64,000 nucleotides of DNA, from NCBI RefSeq assembly GCF_002494345.1, contig NZ_NXNI01000001.1:2480001-2544000 (forward strand), written 5' to 3'. Positions 31,854 to 41,036 of the stretch are shown piece by piece. The DNA is from Natrinema ejinorense. GTDB lineage: Archaea; Halobacteriota; Halobacteria; Halobacteriales; Natrialbaceae. Below the pieces are notes generated by a model. That model searched no databases and was not told the origin of the DNA. It saw nothing but the letters and a program-made list of their open reading frames with translations. The first letter of the stretch is position 1. The number at the start of each line of letters is the position of its first letter. The translations under genes and the position numbers were made by a program.

Positions 31854-33248
31854 TCAGGTGCGACGACCGATCTGGCGCGTGAAAGGGAGGAGAACGGCCA
31901 CAGCGACGGCTGCAGTGAATCCGGGGACGACGTCCTCGTCTGACGGTTCGTCGGTAGGGTGGGTGGTATTCGAGGTCGTGTGTTCGGTTTCCGACGGCTC
32001 CGTCGCGGACTCGTTCTCGTCCGCCGTTGGACGCTCGGTTTCCGACGGATCGTCGACGACGTCTGCAGTCGGTGCCTCGAAGTCTGCAGCGTACTGGGTC
32101 ACTGATCCGTTCTCGTGGACGACTGCTGCCGGCGATCCGTTCGGATAGTGTGGTTCGAACGCGTCCGATTCGCGATCGAGGTACACGTGAACTTCCGCCT
32201 CGGCAGCGGGACTGACCACACCATCGGACGTAACTAACGAAAGCGTCACGTTGTGCGTCTCGTTCGGACTGATAGCTTCCCTGTCGTAGGTCGAATCGGC
32301 GGTCGGGTCCAGTATCCTGACCGCCCCGCCGTTGGCGAGTGTAACGGTCGCGTTGATCGCCTTCGAGGCGTTTCGATAGGACGCGTTCGTCGTCGCGTTC
32401 GCGTCTCGTACCTCGAGCCGAGCATGTGGTTGCAGAACCGTACCCCGTATCGTCCGAGCCGTCTCGCCGGCGCGACGCACCTCGAGCGTGTATGCCGTGC
32501 CGTGATCGACGTCGCTGAGATCGAACGCGAATTCACCGTCCCTTTCGGCTGGTTCGATGCCCTCAGTCCGTGTCCCGCCGTCCTCGAGTTCGAGACGCGC
32601 CTCAAGGTCGTCGGTCGAGCCGACGTGCACCTCGACGCGTCGCCGGATCGGTTCGGCCGGAAGCGGTTCGCCGTCGGACAGCCCCCTCACCTCGACTGCG
32701 TGCCGGTAAAACCGAACGCTCTGCCCGTGCCACTCGAGGGCCTCTGCTCCAGAGCCCACCCGAATGGAATACGACGGTATGTCCGAGAACGACCCCTTCT
32801 CCGGATCGACGGACCGGGTATCGACGACCACGTAGGTCTCGTTTCCGTGCCGATGAACGGTCGTATTCTCGGGACCGAGGGGGACGTTGTTCCGTTGCAA
32901 TCCCGGTGGACCGGACCACTCGAGAACGACGTCCCGGTCGGTGGGATCCGTTCCGCTCGAGTCGAAGAGGGCCGCCGTCGGAGAAGCGTTTTCGGCCTCG
33001 AGTTCGGCGGCCAACCGGTCGGACTCGATTTCGACCACCAGCGTTTCGTTCACGACGAGCCGCGAGGCGTTCTCGATTCCCGCTCGGACGTCGGAGACGT
33101 TCTCGAGGTCGACGCCGTCGTGTGCACGATACATCGTCACGTTCCCGTCGGCTGGATCGGGACGGACAGTCGTCCCGGCCGCGGACCCGGCGACGATCCC
33201 ACAGAGTACCGCGACACCGAACAGGAGACGGACGGCGAGGCGACGCAT
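31854..33248 (-). CDS. Secreted surface protein with PGF-CTERM-like anchor
   Basis: The product has 464 residues. A Sec signal peptide (MRRLAVRLLFGVAVLCGIVAGSAAG) precedes an acidic beta-sandwich-rich body with many N-glycosylation sequons (NVT, NES, NAS, NAT, NTT). A Thr/Glu/Ser-rich stalk (about 400-440) leads to VVPGFTAAVAVAVLLPFTRQIGRR, a PGF-CTERM-like tail. It is likely processed by archaeosortase and lipid-anchored in the S-layer. Ligand or enzymatic role unknown. It stands between the UPPS-like gene and uppS, on the same strand as uppS and downstream of it. Confidence 0.75.
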   Translation of the reverse strand: MRRLAVRLLFGVAVLCGIVAGSAAGTTVRPDPADGNVTMYRAHDGVDLENVSDVRAGIENASRLVVNETLVVEIESDRLAAELEAENASPTAALFDSSGTDPTDRDVVLEWSGPPGLQRNNVPLGPENTTVHRHGNETYVVVDTRSVDPEKGSFSDIPSYSIRVGSGAEALEWHGQSVRFYRHAVEVRGLSDGEPLPAEPIRRRVEVHVGSTDDLEARLELEDGGTRTEGIEPAERDGEFAFDLSDVDHGTAYTLEVRRAGETARTIRGTVLQPHARLEVRDANATTNASYRNASKAINATVTLANGGAVRILDPTADSTYDREAISPNETHNVTLSLVTSDGVVSPAAEAEVHVYLDRESDAFEPHYPNGSPAAVVHENGSVTQYAADFEAPTADVVDDPSETERPTADENESATEPSETEHTTSNTTHPTDEPSDEDVVPGFTAAVAVAVLLPFTRQIGRRT

Positions 33249-33300
33249 GTCTCGCAGACCGCGCCGAACCGTTTAGAATGCTATGGTATCTCGGCCGAAA

Positions 33301-34248
33301 TTAGTCGGCGATCCGGCTGCTCGAGTCGCCGGTCTCGAGCTCTCCCGCCTCGAGCTCACCCGAATCGGGTCGTTCGGCGGAGGGCAGCGAGTCGCGAAAC
33401 CGGTCGACGATCGAGCGGGCTTCGGCGAGTTCCGGCTCGCTGAGGGCACCGAGCAGAGCCAGCGCGCGTCGAGCGCGGGTCCGCCGCCAGGACTCCTGGC
33501 GGTGCTCGTAAGTCCGGATCCCCCGGAGAAAGTCGGCCTTCGAGAACTCGGGCCAGTAGGGCGCACAGAAGAAAACGGCCGCCTCGTTACCGTTGGCGTG
33601 CCAGGGGAGGAAGTTCGACGTGCGCTCGTCACCGCCGGTTCGGATGATCAGGTCGACGTCCCGGACGGGCCGGTCGTACAGCCGCCGTTCGATGTCCTCG
33701 ACGTCGATCTCGCTCGGCTCGAGTTCGCCCGCATCGACGCCCTCGGCGACCCCGCGGGCGGCCTCGAGGAGCTGTGCACGACCGCCGTAGGCGAGCGCGA
33801 TGTTGAGCACGAACCGGTCGTAGCCGCGGGTCCGTTCCTCGGCGTAGGCGACGGCCTCGCGGACCCGTTCGGGGAGCTGATCGGTATCGCCGAGGGTCCG
33901 AATGCGAACCTCGTTGTCGTGGACGCGGTCGGCCTCGGCGAACTCCCGGAGTTTCTCACAGAGGAGATCGAACAGGGGCTCGTTCTCCTCGGCGGGCCGC
34001 TCGAAGTTCTCGGTCGAGAACGTGTACAACGTCAGTTCCTCGACGCCGATATCCTGACACCACTCGAGGACGTGTTCGGTCGTCTCGGCACCCGCACGGT
34101 GACCGTCGTGTGCGTCGCCGCCTTGATTGCGCGCGTACCGACGGTTGCCGTCCTGGATCACCGCGACGTGGGTCGGTGCGCCGGAGACTTCCCTGGAGAG
34201 GAGCCGCTCGTAGGCCGCATCGACGCGCTGACGAAGCCACCGCTTCAT
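33301..34248 (-). CDS. uppS: Polyprenyl (undecaprenyl-type) diphosphate synthase
   Basis: cis-Prenyltransferase, 315 residues, making long-chain polyprenyl diphosphate, the precursor of the dolichol-type carrier used for glycosylation. The catalytic motif is HVAVIQDGNRRYARNQGGDAHDGHRAGAE (catalytic Asp in QDGN), followed by LTLYTFSTENFERP and the C-terminal DLIIRTGGDERTSNFLPWH with the IPP-binding Arg residues. The ATG at 34246-34248 (MKRWLRQRVDAAY) matches haloarchaeal family starts. A C-terminal tail of about 40 residues is low-complexity. Confidence 0.94.
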   Translation of the reverse strand: MKRWLRQRVDAAYERLLSREVSGAPTHVAVIQDGNRRYARNQGGDAHDGHRAGAETTEHVLEWCQDIGVEELTLYTFSTENFERPAEENEPLFDLLCEKLREFAEADRVHDNEVRIRTLGDTDQLPERVREAVAYAEERTRGYDRFVLNIALAYGGRAQLLEAARGVAEGVDAGELEPSEIDVEDIERRLYDRPVRDVDLIIRTGGDERTSNFLPWHANGNEAAVFFCAPYWPEFSKADFLRGIRTYEHRQESWRRTRARRALALLGALSEPELAEARSIVDRFRDSLPSAERPDSGELEAGELETGDSSSRIAD

Positions 34249-34384
34249 TGTTTCGGGGAAGGTCACCGACGACTATGTGTCTTGTGTGACAGCCGTCGAC
34301 AGTGAGAATCGAACGCCGTCTCCCGCTGGGGGCCCAACGGGGGAATCGTGACGGCTATCCGTCCCGACTGCGAACGCGACCGTA

Positions 34385-34792
34385 ATGCCAGACACGATCG
34401 ACGACGACCTCTACCAGCGGACGAAGGCACTGCTTGAGCCCGGCGACATCGCCCTCAACGGGGCGGTCGTCCACACCGACTACGACGGCCAGGAAGACGT
34501 CAAGATGATGCAGGCGACGATCGACGTCGGCGACATCATCGCCGAACACTCGGGGTACGATCCGGGAGACTGTTACGTCTACTCGGGCAACGACGACTCC
34601 GACTTCTCCTCGAACCAGCACCAGGGGCTGACCCTCGAGGACGAGGAATTCGTTTGGGAGTGTCAGCAACTGCTTCGCGAGGGGAGTTTCGACATCGTCA
34701 TCTACTACGAGGCGAGCGCCGATCACGAGGCGATCCTCGAGGGCATTCGAGACCTGGGCTTCGACGTGACGGGCGTCGAAGGCGACGAGTGA
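34385..34792 (+). CDS. Conserved haloarchaeal protein (DUF5778-like)
   Basis: Soluble acidic protein, 135 residues, beginning MPDTIDDDLYQRTKALLEPG. The body is alpha/beta with DVGDIIAEHSGYDPGDCYVYSG and an end IVIYYEASADHEAILEGIRDLGFDVTGV. It resembles the uncharacterised haloarchaeal family listed as DUF5778; this is by recollection of the pattern. Divergent from uppS and convergent with the ABC permease gene. No function can be assigned. Confidence 0.7.
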   Translation: MPDTIDDDLYQRTKALLEPGDIALNGAVVHTDYDGQEDVKMMQATIDVGDIIAEHSGYDPGDCYVYSGNDDSDFSSNQHQGLTLEDEEFVWECQQLLREGSFDIVIYYEASADHEAILEGIRDLGFDVTGVEGDE

Positions 34793-34882
34793 GCACCTGA
34801 GACGGCCGCGTTCGATTGTATCGCGCTTTCCAGTATCTCGTGGCCGTTCGTTCGCTCGGCGGGTCCCCGGTTGGTGACCCCC

Positions 34883-36547
34883 TTACTCGAGGACGTACCA
34901 GTCGAACCGTTCGATCGCGTAGCGATAGGAGACCAGGGGGGCGACCAGCCCGCCGATCAGGACGGTCCAGGCACCGATCGAGATCGAGCGGGCGGAGATC
35001 GATAGCGCGGGTGTTGGTGCCCACGCCGCGACCGACGTGAGCGCGTTAGCGATCAGTTCCGGGGCCTTGAGGTATATCACGACGGCGGCGACCGTGGGGA
35101 GTGCGATCGCGAGCGTGTAGACGAAAAACGCCGTCTTGCTCGGCATCACCGCCTCGCGGTTGTTGGTCACGGAGACGCTCCCAAAGCGGGGAAACGCCGA
35201 GCCGATCCCGGTCGCCAGCGCCGGCGTGACGACCGCGCCGACGACGGTTCCGGCGACTAACGCGGCCGTTCGCTCGAGCGAGAGCGGACTGACGAGCCCG
35301 ACGGCGAGCGAGACGAGGAGTGCGAGGGGGACGCTGACGAGTGCGCCGGCGATGATTCGTCCACGAATCGCTTGCCGACCGGTGAGCGTCGAGGTCAGGA
35401 CGGCGGGGAGGCCGGGGCCGAGGTCGCCGAGGGGGTTGAGCGTGAACAACACGCCGGCCGCCCAGACGACGTAGAGTGCAAACAGGAGGGCTATGTACGG
35501 CGGAATCGTCCCCGCCTCGATGATTTGCTGGACGAACCCGAGGATGCCCAGGAGCGGATAGCCGGCGTAGGCCAGCCGGATCGGCGATCGTTTCGTCCGG
35601 CGGATGGCGGTTACCGTCACCGTTCGGACCGGTCGCGAGATCGGTCCCGAGAGGAGCCCCTCGAGGCGGTCCGACGACGTCTCCGCGTCGACCTCGTCGT
35701 CGGGACGGGCCGGATCCGCGAACCAGTGGGTTCTCGCACCGGCGATAGCGACGGCGAGCGCGAGCGCGATACCGAGTGCCGACCCGACGACCGTCCCGCC
35801 GATCCCGGTCACCGATGGTTCGATGCCGGGAATCCCGAGCAGCAACAGGTGGCCGGGCCATCCGAACGGACTGGTTTGCAACCGAGCGAACAGCGTACTC
35901 GTGACTGCGTCGAGTTCACCCGTCGCGATCACGCCGAAGTAGACGAGCCAGAACCCGGCGAACAGCAGCGTTCGGTACCGCGCGATCGGCTCGTAGGCGG
36001 TTATCACGTGCCGGATCCAGATACCGGCGGCGAACCCGACGGGAACGGCGGTGAGCAGGACGAAACCGAGCACCAGCGGCGCGGTGACGACCGGAAGCAC
36101 CGTTCCCGCACCGAACGCGAACGCGGCCGCGAGCAGTACCACTGGGGGGAGCGTCCAGACCGCAACGAGTGCGATTTCCGCGCCGACGACGCCGACGACG
36201 GTGTTCCGAACGGACGCCGACAGGAGGAGGAAGGCCGGCTCGTCGAGATCGGCGACCGTCGTGATCGTCCGCATGACCGTCATCCCGACCAGCGCGACCC
36301 ACAGAACCGCGACGCCACCGGTCACGAGTTCCGTCGCCATCGTAGCCTCGCTCGAGGAAAGCGTTCCGGCGGCGGCTTCCTCACCCAGCGTCGGCAGAAA
36401 GAGCAGCCCGACGGCCGTAATCGGACCGAGTGCGACAATCGCGACCGCCGTCATCAGGAGGAGCTTCGTCCGGTTCCCGCTGACTGCGCGAACCGTTCGT
36501 CGGAACTCCGTTCCGGTGACGGCGAGTGACGGACGACCGCGTCCCAT
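34883..36547 (-). CDS. ABC exporter-type permease, large
   Basis: The protein has 554 residues with about a dozen membrane segments in two halves, separated by a charged cytosolic loop (about 285-330, ADPARPDDEVDAETSSDRLEG). It starts MGRGRPSLAVTGTEFRRTVRAV, typical of ABC-2-like permeases whose N-terminal amphipathic helix precedes the first TM. The ATG at 36545-36547 is preferred to one 11 codons upstream. It is divergently placed to the ATPase gene at 36726, with which it presumably forms an export or membrane-remodelling transporter. Substrate unknown. Confidence 0.8.
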   Translation of the reverse strand: MGRGRPSLAVTGTEFRRTVRAVSGNRTKLLLMTAVAIVALGPITAVGLLFLPTLGEEAAAGTLSSSEATMATELVTGGVAVLWVALVGMTVMRTITTVADLDEPAFLLLSASVRNTVVGVVGAEIALVAVWTLPPVVLLAAAFAFGAGTVLPVVTAPLVLGFVLLTAVPVGFAAGIWIRHVITAYEPIARYRTLLFAGFWLVYFGVIATGELDAVTSTLFARLQTSPFGWPGHLLLLGIPGIEPSVTGIGGTVVGSALGIALALAVAIAGARTHWFADPARPDDEVDAETSSDRLEGLLSGPISRPVRTVTVTAIRRTKRSPIRLAYAGYPLLGILGFVQQIIEAGTIPPYIALLFALYVVWAAGVLFTLNPLGDLGPGLPAVLTSTLTGRQAIRGRIIAGALVSVPLALLVSLAVGLVSPLSLERTAALVAGTVVGAVVTPALATGIGSAFPRFGSVSVTNNREAVMPSKTAFFVYTLAIALPTVAAVVIYLKAPELIANALTSVAAWAPTPALSISARSISIGAWTVLIGGLVAPLVSYRYAIERFDWYVLE

Positions 36548-36725
36548 CAGCGAACACCTCGGGTCAGCCGTGGAGAGCAAGAGCGGACGGGGTTCATGGG
36601 TACAATCGTGTCACGGCGGTAGTAAATAATTGGCATTGTCCGCATCCGATCGATCGGACGAGCCCACGCCCGCAGCGACGACGGGGATGGCCGAGGTTTA
36701 CGTCGCTTGCCACGAACGGAACTGT

Positions 36726-37508
36726 ATGAGCCTTGCCGACGGCCCCGCTATCGAAACCGAGGGACTGACGAAACGGTACGGCGAGACGACCGCAGTCTCG
36801 AGTCTGACGATGACCGTCGAGCGCGGCACGGTCTATGGCTTCCTCGGTCCCAACGGCGCGGGGAAGACGACCACGATGAAAATGCTGACGACGCTGACCG
36901 TCCCGACCGACGGATCGGCCCGCGTCGCCGGCCACCCCATCGCGGAGCGGGAGTCGGTTACCCCCCACATCGGCTACCTACCCGAGGAGCCGCCGATCTA
37001 CGAGGAACTCACTGGCCGGGAACAACTCGAGTACGCCGCCGGGCTCCGCGATATGCCCGAGACGGCCGCGAGCGAACGCATCGAATCGCTGCTCGAGCGC
37101 TTCGACCTGCTCGCGGACGCCAGCAAGCGTATCGAGGAGTACTCGAAAGGGATGCGCCAGAAGGTCGGCGTCATCCAGGCGGTGTTGCACGAACCCGACG
37201 TGGCGTTCCTCGACGAGCCGACGAGCGGACTCGACCCACGCGCCGCCCGGACGATGCGGGACACCATCGCCGAACTCGCCGATCGGGAGATGACGATCTT
37301 CCTCTCGACGCACATCCTGCCCGTCGTCGACGAACTGGCCGACGAGATCGGCGTCCTCCACGACGGAACGCTCGTCGCCGAGGGGGACCCCGAACGGCTC
37401 AAGTCCCGCGCCGAAACCGGCGGGCCCCGCAGTCTGGAGGACGCGTTCCTCGAACTAACCCGCGAACACGGCGACGACGGGCTGGCGACGGAGGGGACTG
37501 CCGAGTGA
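36726..37508 (+). CDS. ABC transporter ATP-binding protein
   Basis: The product has 260 residues. Walker A is GPNGAGKTT, the Q-loop lies near GYLPEEPPIYEELT, the signature is YSKGMRQKVGV (a SGGQ variant as in ABC-2-type exporters), Walker B is VAFLDEPTSGLD, and the switch His is in LSTHILPVVDE. The ATG at 36726 follows about 100 bases of non-coding sequence. It probably energises the divergently transcribed permease. The class resembles the CcmA/NatA-type exporters. Confidence 0.92.
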   Translation: MSLADGPAIETEGLTKRYGETTAVSSLTMTVERGTVYGFLGPNGAGKTTTMKMLTTLTVPTDGSARVAGHPIAERESVTPHIGYLPEEPPIYEELTGREQLEYAAGLRDMPETAASERIESLLERFDLLADASKRIEEYSKGMRQKVGVIQAVLHEPDVAFLDEPTSGLDPRAARTMRDTIAELADREMTIFLSTHILPVVDELADEIGVLHDGTLVAEGDPERLKSRAETGGPRSLEDAFLELTREHGDDGLATEGTAE

Positions 37509-37620
37509 CGGACCCGTCGGCTCGCTCGAGCAGTCGACCGCCGTCGATGGAGACCGTCGCTCGGCCACGGTTTCGCTCCGCGGTGGCGTGTGGCGTCAGT
37601 TCGGCGACGGGTGTTCGGCG

Positions 37621-40287
37621 TCAGTCCGGCGTCGGTCCGTCGTCGGTCTCCGTTGCGGGCAGCGTGAACGAAACCGTCGTCCCCTCGCCGGGCTCCGAGT
37701 CGATCCGGATCTCGCCGCCGTGGCGTTCGACGATCCGCTGACACAGCGCGAGTCCGAGACCGGTGCCGGGGTGTTCCTCGCGGCTGTGGAGGCGCTGGAA
37801 GACTTCGAACACGCGGTCTTGCTCGGTGGATTCGATCCCGATTCCGTCGTCCCGAACGGAGAGTTCCCACTCGCGCCCTCGTCGGTCGGCGTCGATGTGG
37901 ATCCGTGGCGGTTCGTCGCCGCTGTACGTGAGTGCGTTCGAGAGCAGGTTCTGGAAGAGCTGACGCAGCTGATCGGCATCGCCCCTGACACGGGGGAGCG
38001 ATTCGACCGCAACCTCGGCGTTCGTCTCCGCGATCTGGATCTGTAAATCCGCCAGAACGCTCTCGAGGAGGGGATCGAGTTCGACCGGCTCGAGGGGTGC
38101 GCCCTGTGTCTCGACGCGGGAATACTCGAGCAGTCCCTCGATCATCGCTCGCATTCGGTCCGCACCGTCGACGGCGAATTCGAGGAACTCTTCGCCCTCT
38201 TCGTCGAGTTCGTCGACGTAGCGACGTTGGATGAGCTGGAGGTAACTCGAGACCATTCGCAACGGTTCCTGGAGGTCGTGTGAGGCGGCGTAGGCGAACT
38301 GTTCTAACCGCCTGTTGGACGCCTCGAGCTGTGCGACGGTCTCCTCGAGTTTGCGCTGGTTTGCCTTGCGCTCGGTGATGTCGTGGGCCATCGTCACGCC
38401 GGCGAAGACGGTCCCCTGGCTGTCAGTGATCGGGACCGCGTGGAGCACCCACTCCCGGTCGGCATAGGAGAGTTCGACCGAGCGCTCCTCGCCGGCGAGT
38501 GCGGCCTCGAACGCGGGTTCGAGCGCCGTCAGGGTTTCGTCGGGCCAGACGTCGTGGACCGCCTCTCCCTCGAGATCCGTCGGCTCGATAGGAATGTTGT
38601 CGAACCCCTTGCCCGCCGCCAGCGTGTACTCGAGGTCGCGATCGAACAGAGTGACGATCCCGTTCGGGAAGTGCTCGGCGAGGGTACGATAGCGCTGCTC
38701 GGATTCCTCGAGTTCCCGTTCGCGCTCTCTGCGCTCGGTGACGTCGCGGAAGTAGACCGAGATGCCCGTCTCGGAGGGATAGAGGTTCGCCTCGACCCAG
38801 AAGTCGAGCGTGTCGTAGTAGAGTTCGAAGCTGGTCTGCGCTTGCGTTTCCAGGGCCGTGTGAAAGGCGTCCCAGACCTCGTCGGTCTCGACGAGGTCGG
38901 GAAACACGTCCCAGAGTCGCTTCCCGAGGAGTTCCGCCTCCGAGCGCCGGAGGAGGTCTTCGGCGCGGTCGTTGACGTGCGTGAATCGAAACTCATCGTC
39001 GACCGCATAGAACGCGTCGGAGACCCTCCCGAGGACGCGCTGGAGTTCGCTTTCGAGTTCCTGCTGACGCTCCCTGCGGTCGGTCATGTCGCGCGTCACC
39101 TTCAGATAGCCCCGATGGGTGCCGTCGTCGTCCCGGACCGCCGTGATCGTGACGGTCGCCCAGAACCGCGTGCCGTCCTTTTTGACGCGCCAGCCCTCGT
39201 CCTCGATGGAACCCGCTTCGAGCGCCCGCTCGAGGTTCCGTTCGGGAACGTTCGCCGCTCGGTCCGCCTCGGTGTAGAACGTCGAGAACTCCTCGCCGAG
39301 TATCTCCGTGCGGTCGTAGCCCTTGATCTGCTCGGCACCCGTGTTCCAGCTGATGACGTGGCCGTCCCGGTCCAGCCGGAAGATCGCGTACTCCTCGACG
39401 GCGTCGACCAGCGAGTAGAACGCCTCCTCGCTCTCCTGGAGGGCTCCTTCGGACCGTTTCCGTTCGGTGATATCGGCGTAGAGCTCGATCCGTCCACCGG
39501 CGTACGCACCCGATTCGATCGGTTTGCTCTGATATTCGAGCCAGCGGCCGTCGAACGCCCCGTCTCCGTCACCACCGAGTCGACATTCGAGCCCGTCGAG
39601 ATACCGACCCTCGTCGTAGGCCGCCAGGACGGTGTCGGCGAACGAGCCGGGGTCGGCAACTCGCTCCGTCAGGATCTCCTCAAGCACCGTCCGTTTGTCC
39701 CGGCCGACGATCGCCTGACGATCGACGTCGAAGTACTCCTCGATCGTTTCGTCGACCCACGCGATCTCGAACGCGCGATCGAGGACGAGAACGCCGATGT
39801 TGCCCTCGTCCAATCCGTTCGCGATCGATTCGGACGACGCCTCCGTCGACGCGAACGTTCGCAGTCGGTGGGTCGGTTCGGAGCGGGTTCGCACGACTCC
39901 GATCGTTCCCCGAAACTCCTCGCCGTCGACGAGGGGATTGATCCGGAGTTCACACGGGAGGCGGCCACCGTCGGCGGTGTGAATGGCGAACTCGAAGGTC
40001 GGGATCCCGTCGTCGTCGGTGGCGAGTTGGACGACGATCTCTCGTTCGATGGCAGTGACGTCCTCGTCCGCGAGGACGATCGAGACGTGCTGGCCGAGGA
40101 GTTCCTCGCGCGGATAACCGGTCACCTCGACGACGGCGTCGTTGACAGCGACGAATCGCCCGCCGGCATCCAGCTGATAAATCCCGTCATCGATCGTATC
40201 GACGAGCGTCCGATACCGCTGGAGCGCCACGTCGGGGTCGGTATCGTCCCACAACCCCTCGTCAGCGGCACCCGGTCGGCTACTCAT
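37621..40287 (-). CDS. Multi-PAS sensor histidine kinase
   Basis: Cytosolic sensor kinase of 888 residues without membrane segments. Five PAS-like domains can be laid out: about 25-140, 150-270, 285-400, 410-520 and 530-645. They are followed by a HisKA domain with the phospho-acceptor in FAYAASHDLQEPLRM, then HATPase_c with LLSNALTYSGD (N-box), RDDGIGIES (G1), and GTGLGLALCQRIVERHGG (G2). No receiver domain or cognate regulator gene lies nearby. Internal sensing of redox, light or ligands through PAS is likely, but no cofactor-binding residue is evident. Confidence 0.92.
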   Translation of the reverse strand: MSSRPGAADEGLWDDTDPDVALQRYRTLVDTIDDGIYQLDAGGRFVAVNDAVVEVTGYPREELLGQHVSIVLADEDVTAIEREIVVQLATDDDGIPTFEFAIHTADGGRLPCELRINPLVDGEEFRGTIGVVRTRSEPTHRLRTFASTEASSESIANGLDEGNIGVLVLDRAFEIAWVDETIEEYFDVDRQAIVGRDKRTVLEEILTERVADPGSFADTVLAAYDEGRYLDGLECRLGGDGDGAFDGRWLEYQSKPIESGAYAGGRIELYADITERKRSEGALQESEEAFYSLVDAVEEYAIFRLDRDGHVISWNTGAEQIKGYDRTEILGEEFSTFYTEADRAANVPERNLERALEAGSIEDEGWRVKKDGTRFWATVTITAVRDDDGTHRGYLKVTRDMTDRRERQQELESELQRVLGRVSDAFYAVDDEFRFTHVNDRAEDLLRRSEAELLGKRLWDVFPDLVETDEVWDAFHTALETQAQTSFELYYDTLDFWVEANLYPSETGISVYFRDVTERRERERELEESEQRYRTLAEHFPNGIVTLFDRDLEYTLAAGKGFDNIPIEPTDLEGEAVHDVWPDETLTALEPAFEAALAGEERSVELSYADREWVLHAVPITDSQGTVFAGVTMAHDITERKANQRKLEETVAQLEASNRRLEQFAYAASHDLQEPLRMVSSYLQLIQRRYVDELDEEGEEFLEFAVDGADRMRAMIEGLLEYSRVETQGAPLEPVELDPLLESVLADLQIQIAETNAEVAVESLPRVRGDADQLRQLFQNLLSNALTYSGDEPPRIHIDADRRGREWELSVRDDGIGIESTEQDRVFEVFQRLHSREEHPGTGLGLALCQRIVERHGGEIRIDSEPGEGTTVSFTLPATETDDGPTPD

Positions 40288-40459
40288 GTCTACCTGCTAG
40301 GTACTGAGCGAGATAAGTTTCTTGCCGGCGGCACGTCGGCAACGGATACCGTCGAACGGAACGATTCGTTCGCGAGGGGGAGACGGACCACTGCCAGTCA
40401 GTACCGGCGACTCCACGGACGGATCGCGGGGTCGCCGGTCGCTCAGACGGGGGACCGTC

Positions 40460-40831
40460 TCAGGGCTCGAAGACGCCGCGCTCGAGACCCTCTCGAACGG
40501 GCTCGTGTTCGGCGTCGGTCGGCGGCGGGCTCGTGACCAGGAGCGCCTCGAGTCGCCCGTCTTCGTCGGCTCGAACGCCGCGCTCGACCCCCGCCTCGAC
40601 GACGACTACGTCGTCGGGGCCGACGGTGTGGTCCGTCTCCCCCTCGCGAACGACGCCGGTACCGGCCCGGACACAGATCGTGACGTCGCTGTCGGGGGCG
40701 TGGACCGGAATGAATTGCCCCGGTTCGAAGTAGCCGAGGACCACCTTCATTCGGTCGCTCCGGAAGACGGACCGCGTGCTGAATCGATGCTCGTCGTACG
40801 TCCGTTCGGCGTCGAAATCGGTTGCTGGCAT
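40460..40831 (-). CDS. Single-domain cupin protein
   Basis: The product has 123 residues with one cupin barrel. Metal-site motifs are reduced: in cupin motif 1, FIPVHAPDSDVTICVRAGTGVV, a single His is seen, and motif 2 (GPDDVVVVEAGVERGV) has no His. Metal binding may therefore be weak or absent. Such stand-alone cupins may bind small ligands or act as isomerases or dioxygenases. No partner gene is visible; it lies between the histidine kinase and folate genes. Confidence 0.8.
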   Translation of the reverse strand: MPATDFDAERTYDEHRFSTRSVFRSDRMKVVLGYFEPGQFIPVHAPDSDVTICVRAGTGVVREGETDHTVGPDDVVVVEAGVERGVRADEDGRLEALLVTSPPPTDAEHEPVREGLERGVFEP

Positions 40832-41036
40832 ACAGTATCTCCTCCGGCCGGCGGTTTAGGCCCGCCTAAAGCCGTGGGCGAACCGAGGTCGGCCGCCGAA
40901 GTCGCTCTTCTCCCGAACATATTTGCGCCGCCGGTCGCCGTCGTGTACCGGGCGGCGACCACGCCCGCGACGGGTGAGCGGTGACGACGGCGTCCGAACA
41001 GAATACTCAAAAACGGTCGGCCTCTCCTATTCCTAT

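Noticed and set aside
38383-40536. Very long plus-strand frame opposite the histidine kinase
   Set aside because: Antisense to a clear multi-PAS kinase; composition follows from codon-position GC bias.
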